Below, in pieces: positions 8,996 to 21,532 of a stretch of DNA of 64,000 nt. Position 1 is the first letter of the stretch. Each line of letters opens with the position of its first letter. A model generated the notes under the pieces. It saw only the letters and a program-made list of their open reading frames with translations, had not been told where the DNA came from and did not search any database. A program made the translations under genes and the position numbers. Source of the stretch: Thioploca sp. (GTDB lineage Bacteria > Pseudomonadota > Gammaproteobacteria > Beggiatoales > Beggiatoaceae); NCBI GenBank assembly GCA_012032555.1, contig JAAUSR010000002.1, positions 1 through 64,000 on the forward strand. Reading direction: 5' to 3'.

Positions 8996-10537
8996 TTAAA
9001 GGAGCGATTCCTCCAGAATGGGTTTCTCTTCTGAATCAGGGTGTGTTTTCTTGGCTTTAACTCGTTCTAACGCGGCTTCAATGATAATTTTTTTATCGGG
9101 TTGACTGGCTGCCGCTGCCGATTGATGTCGAGCTAATTTTTCAGCTTTTTCTCGAGCTAAACGAAAAGTACGAAATTCATGTCGATTGCGAGCCAGATTA
9201 GCTTTTTGACGTTCCTGTTCATTAGCTCTAATTTCCGCTTTAGCATAACGATAATAATCCACTAAAGGGAGATAACTGGGACAAACATAAGCACAACAAC
9301 CACACTCAATACAATCAAATAGGTGATAATTTTTAGCCATTTTAAAATCCTTGGCTTTAGTATACCAATATAATTGCTGTGGCAATAAATTGACTGGACA
9401 AACTTGAGCACAAGCTCCACACCGAATGCAAGGCATAGCAGTTTGTTGGGTTGCCAGCGTTGGTGTGCTAGAAATAATTAAACAGTTCGTGGTTTTGATT
9501 ATGGGCAATTGGTCATGAGGTAAAGTAAATCCCATCATGGGACCACCCATAATTAATTGTTCTATATCGGGTTTACGTCCACATTGGTCAATAATAACCT
9601 GGATAGGTGTTCCCAAAAGTACTTCGAGGTTTTGTGGTTGTTCTATCCCATTACCCGTGACGGTAACTACTCTTGATATCAAAGGTCTACCCGCTTTAAC
9701 GGCTCGATATACTGCTCGAGTTGTTTCTATATTATGTACAACAATGCCAAAATCAGCCGGTAATTGTGCCTTACCAATTTCTTGACCAGTTAACACATGG
9801 ATAAGTTGTTTTTCTCCACCAGTTGGATATAAGGTAGGAACTTTTACTACACTGACTCGTCCTTGTGCCGATTGTAATAAAGCGGAATAAGCGGCTGGTT
9901 TATTATCCTCTACGGCTATTATACAATGCTGAGTGCCACCGAGAATATGCCTAAATATTTGAGCACCCGTAACAATATCATCAGGATATTCACGCATCAG
10001 GCGATCATCGCAAGTGATATAAGGTTCACACTCCGCGCCATTGATAATGAGAGTATCTATACCAGCTGATTTTAATTTCATATGTGCAGGAAATCCGGCA
10101 CCACCAAGCCCAACAATACCTGCCATAGCAATATGTTGACGTAACGTCATCGGTGAAATGGTCGTATAATCTGTAATGGAGTTACATTCCACCCATTCAT
10201 CTCGTCCATCCGTTTCAATAACAATACAATTTGCTTTTAAACCGGAGGGATGCGGTACGCTATGAGGTTCAATTGCTACAACTGTACCTGAACTAGAGGC
10301 ATGCAGAGGAACACTCATTTTCAGGTGACAATCGTTAGCTTGGCAATGAGCGATAATTTGACCTTTAAGTACTTTGTCTCCTACTTTAACCACCGGTTCT
10401 GCCGGAACGCCGATATGTTGTAATAAAGGTAATATCAGAAATTGAGGTAAATTAGCCTTCGCAATGGGTTGTTCACTTGATAAATTTTTATTCCCATTCA
10501 GTTTAATACCACCATGAAATTGCCAGAAACGGGTCAT
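8996..10537 (-). CDS. rnfC: Rnf electron transport complex subunit RnfC
   Basis: The NADH-binding, FMN- and Fe-S-containing peripheral subunit. In order: N-terminal biotinyl-like/SLBB region, a [13 protein letters not shown] flavin/NADH-binding block (about 142-154), the [17 protein letters not shown] motif (165-181), and two 4Fe-4S sites, [12 protein letters not shown] (about 374-385) and [12 protein letters not shown] (about 413-424). The C-terminal 80 residues are a charged, Ala/Lys/Arg-rich helix, shorter than the long repeat tail of the E. coli protein. The start overlaps the rnfB stop by 4 bp. Length (513 aa) fits the shorter RnfC group. Confidence 0.94.
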   Translation of the reverse strand: MTRFWQFHGGIKLNGNKNLSSEQPIAKANLPQFLILPLLQHIGVPAEPVVKVGDKVLKGQIIAHCQANDCHLKMSVPLHASSSGTVVAIEPHSVPHPSGLKANCIVIETDGRDEWVECNSITDYTTISPMTLRQHIAMAGIVGLGGAGFPAHMKLKSAGIDTLIINGAECEPYITCDDRLMREYPDDIVTGAQIFRHILGGTQHCIIAVEDNKPAAYSALLQSAQGRVSVVKVPTLYPTGGEKQLIHVLTGQEIGKAQLPADFGIVVHNIETTRAVYRAVKAGRPLISRVVTVTGNGIEQPQNLEVLLGTPIQVIIDQCGRKPDIEQLIMGGPMMGFTLPHDQLPIIKTTNCLIISSTPTLATQQTAMPCIRCGACAQVCPVNLLPQQLYWYTKAKDFKMAKNYHLFDCIECGCCAYVCPSYLPLVDYYRYAKAEIRANEQERQKANLARNRHEFRTFRLAREKAEKLARHQSAAAASQPDKKIIIEAALERVKAKKTHPDSEEKPILEESLL

Positions 10538-11127
10538 AGCAACGACAATTCTACCTCTTCTTTAAAGCCTTGTGGTGGTTTAACTGATAATGAATCCGCT
10601 GGATAAGGCCATTTCCAGGTAGTAAGCGTCGGTTGCATTGGGATCATCTGAATACAATTCACCGGGCAAGGTGCCACACACAGTTCACAACCCGTACATT
10701 CTTGAGTAAGAATAGTGTGCATTTGTCGCGATGCGCCTAAGATGGCATCTACTGGACAAGCTTGTATACAAAGAGTACAACCAATACATTGAGATTCTTC
10801 AATAACTGCTAACATTTTAATTTCTTCTAGTTGTTTTTTCGCACTCAAAGCGTTTGGATTTTGATTTAACAAATCGGCCAAAGAGAGCCGGGTAATTTCT
10901 CCTCCCGGTAGACATAAGTTAATGTTAGCTTCTTGATTAATGATGGCTTGTGCATAGGGACGACAACCCGGATAACCACATTTACCACATTGACTTTGTG
11001 GTAGTAGCATTTCGATTTGCTCAACCAGGGGATCACCTTCAATTTTAAAACGACCCGCAGCATAGCCGAGTAATAAACCAAATAAGAGAGCCAATCCACC
11101 AATGACGATAACCGCTATTCCTACCAT
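10534..11127 (-). CDS. rnfB: Rnf electron transport complex subunit RnfB
   Basis: Ferredoxin-like subunit that accepts electrons from reduced ferredoxin. A single N-terminal membrane anchor (about 3-25) is followed by an Fe-S domain with [15 protein letters not shown] (about 46-60) and two 4Fe-4S motifs, [12 protein letters not shown] and [12 protein letters not shown]. At 197 aa it is of normal length. Its start codon overlaps the rnfA stop (TAATG) and its stop overlaps the rnfC start, so A-B-C are tightly coupled. Confidence 0.95.
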   Translation of the reverse strand: MVGIAVIVIGGLALLFGLLLGYAAGRFKIEGDPLVEQIEMLLPQSQCGKCGYPGCRPYAQAIINQEANINLCLPGGEITRLSLADLLNQNPNALSAKKQLEEIKMLAVIEESQCIGCTLCIQACPVDAILGASRQMHTILTQECTGCELCVAPCPVNCIQMIPMQPTLTTWKWPYPADSLSVKPPQGFKEEVELSLL

Positions 11128-11708
11128 TACTTGACTAATCCAGCAAAACCCATAAATCCGATTGACATAATTCCAGCGGTAAACAGCGTAACCGGTACAC
11201 CTTTAAATGCCAAGGGAACATCCGCTACCGCGATCCGCTCGCGAATTGCAGCAAATAACACTAAAACGAGAGCAAAACCAATTGCTGAACCGAACCCATA
11301 AATAGTAGCAGCGATAAAATTATGTTGTTCTTGTACATTTAATAAAGCAACACCTAATACAATACAATTAGTAGTAATTAAAGGTAAAAAGATACCTAAA
11401 GCCTGATATAACAAAGGACTAGCTTTATGTATCACTATCTCAGTAAATTGTACGACTACCGCAATGACAAAAATGAAAGTAATTGTACGCAAAAATTCTA
11501 ATCCAAACGGGATTAATAAGTAATTATAAACTAAATAACTGCATATGGATGATAAAGTCAATACAAAAGTCGTGGCTAATCCCATGCCGATAGCCGGTTC
11601 TAATTTGGTAGCAACACTGATCGTGGGACAAAGTCCTAAAAATTTAACCAGTACAAAATTATTAACTAGAACAGTACTAATAAAAATAAGTAGATATTCG
11701 GTCATCAT
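11127..11708 (-). CDS. rnfA: Rnf electron transport complex subunit RnfA
   Basis: First gene of the operon. A 193-residue, six-helix membrane protein with the family blocks [19 protein letters not shown] (about 9-27) and [16 protein letters not shown] (about 112-127), which carry the membrane Cys residues that hold the central 2Fe-2S cluster together with its partner RnfE. RnfE is a homologue and pseudo-symmetric partner of RnfA; it is not found beside this operon. The promoter should lie in the 209-bp gap to wrbA, where nothing specific was recognised. Confidence 0.93.
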   Translation of the reverse strand: MMTEYLLIFISTVLVNNFVLVKFLGLCPTISVATKLEPAIGMGLATTFVLTLSSICSYLVYNYLLIPFGLEFLRTITFIFVIAVVVQFTEIVIHKASPLLYQALGIFLPLITTNCIVLGVALLNVQEQHNFIAATIYGFGSAIGFALVLVLFAAIRERIAVADVPLAFKGVPVTLFTAGIMSIGFMGFAGLVK

Positions 11709-11917
11709 TGACTTAACTAAACCTGATGATATGACTTAAAAAATACTTAACTAGGATTAAGTTAGTTCTCTTACTGCGGAAGATTTTCCTTCTTAAACGG
11801 ATTTTAGTATGACGAGATTGTTATTAAAATACAACAGAGCAATACTAATGTTTTTTTCCGCTGTGAGTACTGTGTGAATAAAGTAAGAAGTAAAGTTAAT
11901 TCAACCTATTCAATTGA

Positions 11918-12517
<600 letters not shown>

Positions 12518-12715
12518 TTATTCTCCACAGCTATTCAGTGAAACCTATCCTCTTTTAAATGAAGAGCATTCGGTGGGTGATGAGTGATTACTCTAACTAA
12601 AAAATAATCTATTTTAACGGTTATTTACTTGACATGTGAATAATTGCAGTGATATTTTTTCAATAGTTATTGATCTTTTAACGACGCTTTTCATGAAAGA
12701 ATATGGAGTTAACGC

Positions 12716-13339
12716 ATGCAGCGTATGCTTCAACGACTGAGTTTAGTGACACTTATTGTTATAACAATCATGGTAGGATGTGCTTATGTACCAACTCAAG
12801 AGATGAGTGATGCTCGACAGGCGATTAAGGCTGCCCGTGAAGTTAAGGCAATTTCTTATGTTCCAGCTAATTTGACTGTGGCAGAGCAAAGTTTAACCAC
12901 CGCTGAGCATTATTTAGAAGCCGGTCAATTCAATCAAGCCCGGCTAAATGCCAAGTTGGCAACCGAACAAGCTGTTAATGCCTACAAAATGACAGTAGCT
13001 TTAACGCGTGCTAAAACCATGGGAGAAAATCTAACTAAAATCGGTTACGCTACCCAAACCGTGAATGATCTTCTAAAACAAGCCACAGCATCGGCTCAAC
13101 AACAGGACGTTGACAAGACGATTACCCTGGCTGATGAAGCTTATCACCAAGCTGAGTTATCACTCAATCAAGCTCAATTGGAACAAGCCCATTTAATGAT
13201 TGAAAAAATCCAAACCCAACAAGCCCATTTAAATCAGCATGAATTAATGATTTTAAAATCAGCACAATTGGCGTATCGTCGCTATCAAGGTCGAAAAGCT
13301 TATGATTTAACTATTAATTTATATAATAAGTTATTTTGA
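12716..13339 (+). CDS. DUF4398-type helical lipoprotein
   Basis: A 207-residue protein with an N-terminal membrane segment ending in a lipobox (IMVGC, Cys21), so it should be lipid-anchored. The mature part is alpha-helical with a repeated A...L..AE...L..GQ...A...A pattern (about 27-95) typical of DUF4398 proteins, and a Gln-rich coiled coil after 110. Such proteins often accompany OmpA-like partners, but none is adjacent here. The start is preceded by ATGGAGTTAACGC, a weak ribosome-binding site. Function unknown. Confidence 0.7.
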   Translation: MQRMLQRLSLVTLIVITIMVGCAYVPTQEMSDARQAIKAAREVKAISYVPANLTVAEQSLTTAEHYLEAGQFNQARLNAKLATEQAVNAYKMTVALTRAKTMGENLTKIGYATQTVNDLLKQATASAQQQDVDKTITLADEAYHQAELSLNQAQLEQAHLMIEKIQTQQAHLNQHELMILKSAQLAYRRYQGRKAYDLTINLYNKLF

Positions 13340-13721
13340 TCGCGTAAAATGGAAACGACTTTAAATTTTATTTAACCACATCCATGCAGCTAGCTATTGT
13401 TGCCGAGTAACTGAAATGATTTATTAAAAGTAATCTGTTGTTATTCCTACTTCAATAGTCGCATTTGGGATTGACAATATTCCTACCTACCGTAACATCA
13501 TCTCTATATCTGTTATCCGTTATCCGTTTTTTCAGTTATCAGTCATCAGTTGTTATAGTGATTTATACTAAACTAGTTAGGAAGTTATTCATTTTTAAAT
13601 TATTTTACCTATACTTTTAGGCTAAAAATAAGCTGGATTATTAAACATGGATAACGGATATAAAATTAGACTGACAGCAAAAATACCATGAAGTTAAAAA
13701 TTACCCTGATTTAAAAGCCTT
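13340..13721. other. Intergenic region with TTATCCG repeats
   Basis: Contains tandem TTATCCG words at about 13510-13525, a following TCAGTTATCAGTCATCAG stretch, and an inverse GGATAACGGATATA at about 13649-13663. A long imperfect hairpin is therefore possible. No gene was found. The promoter of the giant kinase gene should be in its right half; no clear Shine-Dalgarno precedes the ATG at 13722. Confidence 0.45.
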
Positions 13722-16700
13722 ATGAATAATTTTATTATCTCATTTTTTACACCCTTATCAATAAAATATAAGATAATTTCTATGGTGATGATAAGTCATC
13801 TATTAGCAGGGCTTATTACTTCAGCCTTTTTTGTGACTTATGGAACACAGCTGCAGCAAAAAACCATCGTGGATAGTCAGTCAAGATTAGTTAAACTTAT
13901 GGCGATTCAGAGTCAAAATGTACTCTTAAATTTTGACTTAAATACCGCTCAACAGCTTCTAGCCACACTGAGTAGTCAACCGAATATCATGGTGGCACGG
14001 CTTTACAACACCTTAGGAAAAATAGTGGCTCAGTATCAACGCACTGATATCCATCATTTCTCTCCATTCTCTCCATTAACTCTCCCTTCAATTCCGTTCC
14101 ATTATCAACTGTCTGATCAATCTATGGAATGGTTTGAAGAAATTATTGTTCGTGATCAGAAAATAGGTACTATCTATATTCAATCTGATTTAACTATTAT
14201 GACACCCCGATTCAAAGACTACGGCCAGAAAGTAATCCTGATTTTATCCGTTTATTTAGCGGTTGCCGGGTTATTTGCTTATCTCTTTCAAAGATTTATT
14301 TCTCAACCCTTATTTCATTGCTTAACACTTATTGATGAAGCTATTCTAAAAAAGAATAATATCTTGGATATAGCGAATAAACCCATTCCAGATGAATTCA
14401 GTTGGTTAATAACCGCCTTAACAAAAATAGCCAATTATATTCAAAATTGTCATGAAGAACTGACTCATTATCGGAAAAAATTGGAAAAACAAGTGCAATT
14501 ACGAGCAACCGAACTGGCTAAAAATAATTCTGATTGGGAAAAAATGGTAAAAGAATTACACGAAGCGATGATTACAGCGGATATTGCTAATCAAACTAAA
14601 AGTGATTTTTTAGCTAATATGAGTCATGAAATTCGCACACCCATGAATGCCATTATTGGTATGACCGGTTTACTGCTTGAAAGTGAACTGAAGCCAGAGC
14701 AACGTGATTTTGTTGAAACAATCCGTACTAGTGGTGATGCATTATTAGCTTTAATTAATGATATTTTAGATTTTTCTAAAATTGATGCTGGCCGACTGGA
14801 ATTAGAAGTACAACCTTTTGAACTGTGTGAATGTATAGAAGGTTCGCTAGATTTAGTGGCTACTATCGCTGCCGAGAAAGATTTAGAACTCGCTTACTTC
14901 CTAGATAAGCAAGCACCTATCCGCTTATCTGGTGATATGAGTCGATTACGACAAATTTTAGTTAATTTGCTCAGTAATGCAGTGAAATTTACTCAAACTG
15001 GTGAAGTGGTTGTGCTGGTTTCTGGACAACGCTTAGAAGATCAACGAATAGAAGTCTATTTTGCGGTGAAAGATACCGGGATCGGTATTCCTCAGGATCG
15101 GTTTGAGCGGTTATTTTTACCGTTTAGCCAAGTGGACACTTCAACAACGCGGCAGTATGGTGGTACTGGTTTAGGACTGGCTATTAGTAAACATTTATGT
15201 GAGTTAATGGGTGGACGATTATGGGTTGAAAGCGAGGTGGGTAGTGGTTCTACTTTTCACTTCACTGTGGTTATGGATAATATTGCTGATGAAGAATTGC
15301 AATATGGACGTGCTGATAGTCATTTAAGTGGTAAACGCGTTTTGATTGTGGATGATAACGCCACTAATCGGCGGATTTTAAACTTACAGTTGCAAGCGTG
15401 GGGTATGCAACCCACTGAAGCACAATCAGCCTCAGCAGCGCTACAACTCCTTCACCATCAGCAACCGGTCACTCACCGATTTAATTTAGCTATTTTGGAT
15501 ATGCAAATGCCAATTATGGATGGTGCGCAGTTAGCCAAAGCAATTCGGCAATGGTATCCGGTGGAGCGCTTACCGCTTATTATGTTAAGTTCTTTAAGTC
15601 GACAGCAAATCGATTTGGAACCAGGGTTATTTTTTGCGTGCTTGACTAAACCGGTTAAATCGCATCAATTGTTTAATTGTTTATTAGATTTATTTGCCAA
15701 ACGGGAAAGTAAACTTTTTCTCAATCCACCTCCACCGCTAAATATTACCCAACAACTGAGTTATCAACATCCCTTACAGATTTTGTTAGTAGAAGATAAT
15801 CTGACTAATCAAAAAGTGGCTTTGCTTATTTTAAATCGCATGGGTTATTCGGCTGATATTGCGGCTAATGGTCTCGAAGCGGTACAAGCCGTAATAAGAC
15901 AATCTTATGAGGTGATTTTAATGGATGTGAGTATGCCGGAAATGGATGGTCTGGAAGCCACTCGCTATATTCGTCAACTGGATCTGAAATGTCGTCCTTA
16001 TATTATTGCCATGACTGCCCATGCCATGCATGGTTATCGAGAAAAGTGTCTCGAAGCGGGGATGGATGATTATGTGCCCAAACCAGTACGCCATCAGGAA
16101 TTAGAGTTAGCGTTAACCCGTTGTCCTTATTATAATAATACCTCGACGACCACCACACCACCGTTAATAATTCGTTATCCGTCATCAACTACTTCTTATG
16201 ACTCAACTTCATTAACAGAATTACAACAACAAATTCAATTAGCGCTCCGTGAATTAGTGGGTGAAGAAGCCGACTCAGAACTAACTTATGAATTGGTTCA
16301 GACTTATCTGGATAGTGGTGCTGTATTAATAAGAGAATTGCAAGTGGCATTAGTAGAACCCAATTTGAATCAAATTGTTAAAGCGGCTCACAGTCTTAAA
16401 TCTAGCAGTGCCAGTTTAGGTGCTGCGGTTTTGGCAGAACTTTGTAGACAACTTGAGCAACAAGGACGTACCCAAAAACTCACTCAACTTGATATAATGA
16501 TACAACAGATTCTTGTAGAATATGATCAAGTTAGTCAAGCGTTGAATTTGATTATCACCGACTGGAAACGGGATCCTTTAGCGACTCCAACAAATATACC
16601 ACTGAATTCAATGGCAGTTCAATCTATTTCTCCTTTAGAAACAGATATTAAAAATACGTTGTTGGCATTAACTGGTGAAACCGATCAAGCCATTCTGATA

Positions 16701-18650
16701 GAATTAATCCAAATTTATTATAATGATAGTATTAAACTTTTAGAACAATTGCGTGAATCGGTAGTCAATGGCGATCCGACCCAATTATCTCAAACAGCAC
16801 ACACGCTTAAGTCAAGTAGTGGTAATTTAGGTGCGCATCAACTGGCACATCTTTGTCAACTCTTAGAGGAGCAAGGTAAGCAAAATAATTTATTGAATAG
16901 TACCGCCATTCTTAAGCAAATCGAGGTAGAATATGATCAAGTTAAACAAGTATTACAATCTCTGGTCAGTATTCAATCGAATGAGTCGCTACCCTTAAAA
17001 TCCGATAGTGATAATAAAACTGCGTTACTGGTACAAGATATCAACCATACCTTAACGACGTTAGTTGGTGAAGATGAACCCGAACTGATTAATGAACTCA
17101 TCGAAATCTATCGAGAAGATAGCCAAGTATTAATGGAATCTATTCGCCAAGCGATTAGCCAAAACGATGCGCCGGCCCTAGCTAAGGCTGCTCATCCTTT
17201 AAAATCGAGTAGTGGTAATTTAGGTGCTAATCAACTCGCTCAGCTAGCACTGGCTTTGGAGAAGTGCGGTAAATCAGCCCAACTGGTTGAGACAACCGCT
17301 TGGTTAGCGCAATTGGAAATCGAATATAGCCAAGTCATTTCAGCTTTAGATCAATTGATACAACCGTCAGTTCCGGAAACGGTAATAAAACCAGTTATAG
17401 TTCATAGCGACCAACCGATAGTTGTGCCAACTACCATGAATAGTTCGCCGATACCTTTACCGCATAAGATGCAATCACCGACCCGAATAACGACATCATC
17501 TTATCTACAAGATGATCATGAGGAAACTCACCATGAGGACTATTCAACTTTACCTATCACCATATCTCTTCCAGCCGCTAACCAAGTTAAGATTTTAGTA
17601 GTTGATGATCAACCTTATGATACGTTGTTGATCAGCACCTATTTGCGGGAAGAAGGTTATCAAGTTTTAATTGCTTATAGTGGGGAAGAAGCTTTTCAAC
17701 TGGTGATATCCCAAACGCCTCATATCGTTCTCTCAGATGTCATGATGCCCGGTATGAATGGCTTTGAAGTTTGTCAACGAATCAAAGAACGAGAAGCCAG
17801 TATGCTAACACCGGTCGTATTAATTACCGCACTAGAAGAACAAGCGGATCGGATTAAAGGTATTCAAGCTGGTGCCGATGAATTTCTTTCTAAACCGATT
17901 AATCGTGAAGAATTAATAGCTAGAGTACGTTCCTTACTGCGCTATCAACAAGCGCGACTCCAACTAGAGCAAGCCAAAAAAGAACAACTTAAAAACATGT
18001 TTAAGCGCTATATTTCGCCTAAATGGGTTGATGAAATTTTAGAACATCCTGAAAAAGCAGAACTGACTTTGATTAATCAACACGATCGTCAAGAAGCTGT
18101 GATACTATTTGCTGACTTACGTGGCTTTACTGCCATGTCAGCGTTACTACAACCAACCGCAGTGGTCACTTTACTTAACGAATTTTTTACTATGCTTACC
18201 AAAGTAGGTTATCGTTATGATGGCACTATTTTCAACATGGCTGGTGATTGTCTTTTAATTGGTTTTGGAGTGCCTTTTTACCTAGACGACGCCGCGCCGC
18301 GTGCAATAAATGCGGCTATTGAAATGCAACAGGAGTTTATTGACTTATACGCTGCTTGGCAAAAAACTTACGATGTTCAAGTCGGTTTAGGCATTGGGAT
18401 TAATCAGGGTGAACTTATTGTTGGCAATGTTGGCTCTCCAACTTATATGAACTACACTGTCATTGGTGATACAGTCAATGTTGCTTCACGTTTAGTTGAC
18501 TTAGCTAAAGCCGGCGAGATTATTTTCTCACAACCCGTTTTTCAAGCGATTCACCATCTTAATATAAAGTTACCACTAGAAAAATTACCACCGGTTACAC
18601 TCAAGGGAAAATCACAACCACAACAAGTGTATAAACTCAGATATCACTGA
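13722..18650 (+). CDS. Giant hybrid histidine kinase: HisKA-HATPase, three receivers, three Hpt domains and a class III nucleotide cyclase
   Basis: 1642 residues. In order: a membrane segment (about 17-40), a sensor region, a second membrane segment (about 170-190), a linker/coiled coil, HisKA with [11 protein letters not shown] (His302), HATPase (about 400-515), receiver 1 (Asp593), receiver 2 (Asp735), three Hpt domains with AHSLKSS (His890), AHTLKSS (His1027) and AHPLKSS (His1158), receiver 3 (Asp1339) and a class III cyclase (about 1455-1640; [31 protein letters not shown]). All phosphoacceptor residues are present, so a full phosphorelay ending in a cyclase fits one polypeptide. The Lys that usually precedes the GD metal motif and helps choose ATP is Asn here, so cAMP as product should not be assumed. 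A second hybrid kinase follows 21 bp downstream. Confidence 0.93.
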   Translation: MNNFIISFFTPLSIKYKIISMVMISHLLAGLITSAFFVTYGTQLQQKTIVDSQSRLVKLMAIQSQNVLLNFDLNTAQQLLATLSSQPNIMVARLYNTLGKIVAQYQRTDIHHFSPFSPLTLPSIPFHYQLSDQSMEWFEEIIVRDQKIGTIYIQSDLTIMTPRFKDYGQKVILILSVYLAVAGLFAYLFQRFISQPLFHCLTLIDEAILKKNNILDIANKPIPDEFSWLITALTKIANYIQNCHEELTHYRKKLEKQVQLRATELAKNNSDWEKMVKELHEAMITADIANQTKSDFLANMSHEIRTPMNAIIGMTGLLLESELKPEQRDFVETIRTSGDALLALINDILDFSKIDAGRLELEVQPFELCECIEGSLDLVATIAAEKDLELAYFLDKQAPIRLSGDMSRLRQILVNLLSNAVKFTQTGEVVVLVSGQRLEDQRIEVYFAVKDTGIGIPQDRFERLFLPFSQVDTSTTRQYGGTGLGLAISKHLCELMGGRLWVESEVGSGSTFHFTVVMDNIADEELQYGRADSHLSGKRVLIVDDNATNRRILNLQLQAWGMQPTEAQSASAALQLLHHQQPVTHRFNLAILDMQMPIMDGAQLAKAIRQWYPVERLPLIMLSSLSRQQIDLEPGLFFACLTKPVKSHQLFNCLLDLFAKRESKLFLNPPPPLNITQQLSYQHPLQILLVEDNLTNQKVALLILNRMGYSADIAANGLEAVQAVIRQSYEVILMDVSMPEMDGLEATRYIRQLDLKCRPYIIAMTAHAMHGYREKCLEAGMDDYVPKPVRHQELELALTRCPYYNNTSTTTTPPLIIRYPSSTTSYDSTSLTELQQQIQLALRELVGEEADSELTYELVQTYLDSGAVLIRELQVALVEPNLNQIVKAAHSLKSSSASLGAAVLAELCRQLEQQGRTQKLTQLDIMIQQILVEYDQVSQALNLIITDWKRDPLATPTNIPLNSMAVQSISPLETDIKNTLLALTGETDQAILIELIQIYYNDSIKLLEQLRESVVNGDPTQLSQTAHTLKSSSGNLGAHQLAHLCQLLEEQGKQNNLLNSTAILKQIEVEYDQVKQVLQSLVSIQSNESLPLKSDSDNKTALLVQDINHTLTTLVGEDEPELINELIEIYREDSQVLMESIRQAISQNDAPALAKAAHPLKSSSGNLGANQLAQLALALEKCGKSAQLVETTAWLAQLEIEYSQVISALDQLIQPSVPETVIKPVIVHSDQPIVVPTTMNSSPIPLPHKMQSPTRITTSSYLQDDHEETHHEDYSTLPITISLPAANQVKILVVDDQPYDTLLISTYLREEGYQVLIAYSGEEAFQLVISQTPHIVLSDVMMPGMNGFEVCQRIKEREASMLTPVVLITALEEQADRIKGIQAGADEFLSKPINREELIARVRSLLRYQQARLQLEQAKKEQLKNMFKRYISPKWVDEILEHPEKAELTLINQHDRQEAVILFADLRGFTAMSALLQPTAVVTLLNEFFTMLTKVGYRYDGTIFNMAGDCLLIGFGVPFYLDDAAPRAINAAIEMQQEFIDLYAAWQKTYDVQVGLGIGINQGELIVGNVGSPTYMNYTVIGDTVNVASRLVDLAKAGEIIFSQPVFQAIHHLNIKLPLEKLPPVTLKGKSQPQQVYKLRYH

Positions 18651-18671
18651 TAATGGGTATAACAAAACAAC

Positions 18672-20516
18672 ATGAATCAGCTTGATCCTAAACTATCGCT
18701 TACCATTGGTTTTGGCTTAATGATGATACTATTACTGGCTTTAACCTTAACCGGATTATCCAGAATTCGAATTATCAACAACCATTTAGAAAAAATTGTT
18801 AATGAAAATAATGTTAAAACCGAACTAGCCACCGAAATGTACCAACTCACTCAAGAACAAGTGATCAAATTACAACACCTCTTTTTACTCACCACCCATG
18901 CTGAACGAATAGAAATATTTAATAAATTTAAATGGCTAGAGAAAAAATTCTTAACAACTCATCACCAATTCTTCGATCTAGCCTTAACTGAAGCTGAGCG
19001 AACCTACTTAAAAAGTACCTTGGCCTTTAGTCAAAATACGGCTGAAGTGCAAATCCAAATTGCCGAACTATTGCGTGAAGAAGATCCAGCCCCATTTCGA
19101 GCCTTAATCCTTAAAAAAGTTCTACCGGTGCAGAAAGAAGTCATGACTTCACTGAGAGGATTAGTCGCCTTACAGAAAAAAGCATCGCGTCTAGCTGAAC
19201 AACAAGCGGTTCAAGCTTACCAACATGCTTATTGGGTAATGAGTATTTTAGGAGGTATAGCGATAGCATTAGGTTTAATCATTACTTTTGTGGTATTTCG
19301 TCATATCAGCTTGGCAGAGAAAAAATTACTACAAGCTAAAGAGGCAGCCGTAGCTGCAAGTAAAGCTAAAAGCGAATTTCTAGCTAATATTAGTCACGAA
19401 GTCCGCACCCCCATGAACGCCGTTATTGGTATGACCCACCTTTTATTAGATACCCACTTAACCCCAGAACAACTAGAACTCGTTGAAACCGTCCGCACCA
19501 GTGGTGATGCCTTTCTAAAACTGATCGATGACATCTTAGATTTCTCTAGAATCGAAGCCGGTGAACTGGCCTTAGAAATAGAAGAATTTGAATTACGTGA
19601 AACGATTGAAGCAGCCGTCAACAAAGTTATACCGAAGGCCATAGCGAAAAATCTCGATATAAACTCACGAATTGAAGGACAATTGCCTAACAAACTTCTC
19701 GGTGATGTCAAAAGGTTACGGCAAATCCTGGATCATTTACTCGATAACGCCGTTAAATTTACTGAAATTGGTGAAATTAATTTAACGGTTACCGGTCGTT
19801 TATTAAGTGAGTATCAGATTGAATTACACTTTAAAGTCAAAGATACTGGGGTAGGTATTCCAGAAGAACGCATGGACCAACTATTTGAATCCTTCAGCCA
19901 ACTAGACTCCTCCTCTACCCGTCGTTACGGTGGGGCGGGTTTAGGATTAGCTTTAGGTAAGCAACTCTGTCAGCTAATGGGTGGAACACTTTGTGTTGAA
20001 AATAATATCTCTCCCGGTTCCACTTTTCATTTTACCGTGCTAATGGAAGTGTTCGTTGAACCATCGTTTGATAACTTAGCAAGCCCAGCCACTGCGCCTA
20101 AAACTCAACGTACCTTACAAAATTTACGCATTTTATTAGTTGAAGATAATTTGACTAACCAAAAAGTAGCCCAATTAATCCTTAAACGCATGGGTTATAC
20201 GGCTGACATCGCCAATAATGGCTTGGAGGCAGTCCAAGCCGTAGAACAACATGTTTATGATATCGTACTCATGGATGTCCAAATGCCAGAATTAGATGGA
20301 TTAGAAGCCACTCGGCGCATTCATGAACGGTGGCGACCAGAACAACGTCCTTATATTATCGCTATGACTGCTCATGCCTTGCAAGGTGATCGGGAAACCT
20401 GTCTCGCCGCCGGGATGGATGATTATATTGCCAAACCGGTTAAACCCGACGTATTATCTACTGCTTTTCAACGTTGGCAAATGCATCTTGAACAACGAAC
20501 GGATGGTTATGCTTAA
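18672..20516 (+). CDS. Membrane hybrid histidine kinase with 4-helix sensor and one receiver
   Basis: 614 residues: membrane helix (about 9-29), an extracytoplasmic helical sensor resembling the four-helix-bundle MCP type (about 30-185), a second helix (about 188-210), HisKA with [11 protein letters not shown] (about residue 239 onward), HATPase with KDTGVGIP and [13 protein letters not shown], and a C-terminal receiver (ILLVEDN...VLMDVQMP...KPVK). Kinase and receiver closely resemble the corresponding parts of the preceding giant kinase, suggesting duplication. With 21 bp between them the genes are probably cotranscribed. The upstream protein has free Hpt domains that could take phosphate from this receiver; that cross-talk is inference. 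Confidence 0.92.
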   Translation: MNQLDPKLSLTIGFGLMMILLLALTLTGLSRIRIINNHLEKIVNENNVKTELATEMYQLTQEQVIKLQHLFLLTTHAERIEIFNKFKWLEKKFLTTHHQFFDLALTEAERTYLKSTLAFSQNTAEVQIQIAELLREEDPAPFRALILKKVLPVQKEVMTSLRGLVALQKKASRLAEQQAVQAYQHAYWVMSILGGIAIALGLIITFVVFRHISLAEKKLLQAKEAAVAASKAKSEFLANISHEVRTPMNAVIGMTHLLLDTHLTPEQLELVETVRTSGDAFLKLIDDILDFSRIEAGELALEIEEFELRETIEAAVNKVIPKAIAKNLDINSRIEGQLPNKLLGDVKRLRQILDHLLDNAVKFTEIGEINLTVTGRLLSEYQIELHFKVKDTGVGIPEERMDQLFESFSQLDSSSTRRYGGAGLGLALGKQLCQLMGGTLCVENNISPGSTFHFTVLMEVFVEPSFDNLASPATAPKTQRTLQNLRILLVEDNLTNQKVAQLILKRMGYTADIANNGLEAVQAVEQHVYDIVLMDVQMPELDGLEATRRIHERWRPEQRPYIIAMTAHALQGDRETCLAAGMDDYIAKPVKPDVLSTAFQRWQMHLEQRTDGYA

Positions 20517-20555
20517 CAAATGTCTTAATCGTGCTAAAGAAAAAATAATAACTTA

Positions 20556-20581
20556 TAACAAGGGGTTATAACCCCTTGTTA
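20556..20581. terminator. Perfect 26-bp palindrome between convergent genes
   Basis: TAACAAGGGGTTA at 20556-20568 is followed directly by its exact inverse to 20581. It lies between the plus-strand kinase and minus-strand ccoP and could act as a terminator for both, although neither side has a long T run. Confidence 0.6.
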
Positions 20582-20608
20582 CGATATAACTATAAGATGA
20601 CTACCTAA

Positions 20609-21532
20609 TTACTTCTTCTCTTTCGAGAGACTATAAACATAAGTTGCTAATAAATGTACTTTGGCTTCACCCAATAACTCACCATGTGCTGGCATACGGC
20701 CTTGCCTTCCTTTGGCTATAGTTTCTTTAATTTTGTCTTCTGAACCACCATATAACCAAGTGTCATCAGTTAAGTTGGGGGCACCCAACGCGGGGGTACC
20801 TTTACCTTCTGGACCATGACAGGCTATACAGATTTGCATGAAGATCTTTTGACCCTCATCGGCGGCAGCGGTATCATGTTGGCGATTACTGAGACTCAGC
20901 ACATATTGTGCGACATTGTTAATATCATTTTCTCCATGCAGATTATTTTGCTCAGCAGTGGGCATCATACCTTGGCGCCCACTGGTAATGCTGGTTTTAA
21001 TCGTTTCCGGTTCACCACCATAAAGCCAGTCATTATCGCGTAAGTTAGGGAAACCCGGACCACCCCCGGCATCAGAACCATGGCAAACGTTACAATAAGT
21101 CATAAATAAGTGGCGTCCCGTTTCGACGGCATCTGGATTAGCAATTAATTTATCAATCGGCTCATTTTGATATTTAGCGTAAATGGGCCCATATTTTGAT
21201 TTGGCTGCTTCAACTTCCTGTTGATGTTGTTTAGCACTACTCCATTCTAGAATACCGGCAAATGAACCCAGTCCTGGATACAATACTAAGTAGAGAATGC
21301 CAAATACCAAAGTAAAATAGAACATCATTAACCACCACAAGGGCAAAGGGTTGTTATATTCTTCTAGGCTTTCGTCCCAAACATGTCCCATTGTTTCAAT
21401 TTTTTGGTCAGGTTTCGGACGACTAGAAGACATCCAAATAATCAGCCAAAATACCCCAACAATTCCTCCTAGGGTAAGTATAATAATAAACCAGTTCCAA
21501 AAGTCATTGATAAACAGGGTACTATCAAACAT
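20609..21532 (-). CDS. ccoP: cbb3-type cytochrome c oxidase subunit III (diheme cytochrome c)
   Basis: Delivers electrons from soluble donors to the oxidase. 307 residues with two N-terminal membrane helices (about 13-35 and 62-86, separated by the conserved W-D-ESLEEYNNPLP loop) and two c-type heme sites, CNVCH and CIACH, each followed by a distal Met motif (QGMMP, QGRMP). It is the last gene of ccoNOQP and overlaps the ccoQ end by 8 bp. No assembly genes (ccoGHIS) are in the window. Confidence 0.95.
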   Translation of the reverse strand: MFDSTLFINDFWNWFIIILTLGGIVGVFWLIIWMSSSRPKPDQKIETMGHVWDESLEEYNNPLPLWWLMMFYFTLVFGILYLVLYPGLGSFAGILEWSSAKQHQQEVEAAKSKYGPIYAKYQNEPIDKLIANPDAVETGRHLFMTYCNVCHGSDAGGGPGFPNLRDNDWLYGGEPETIKTSITSGRQGMMPTAEQNNLHGENDINNVAQYVLSLSNRQHDTAAADEGQKIFMQICIACHGPEGKGTPALGAPNLTDDTWLYGGSEDKIKETIAKGRQGRMPAHGELLGEAKVHLLATYVYSLSKEKK

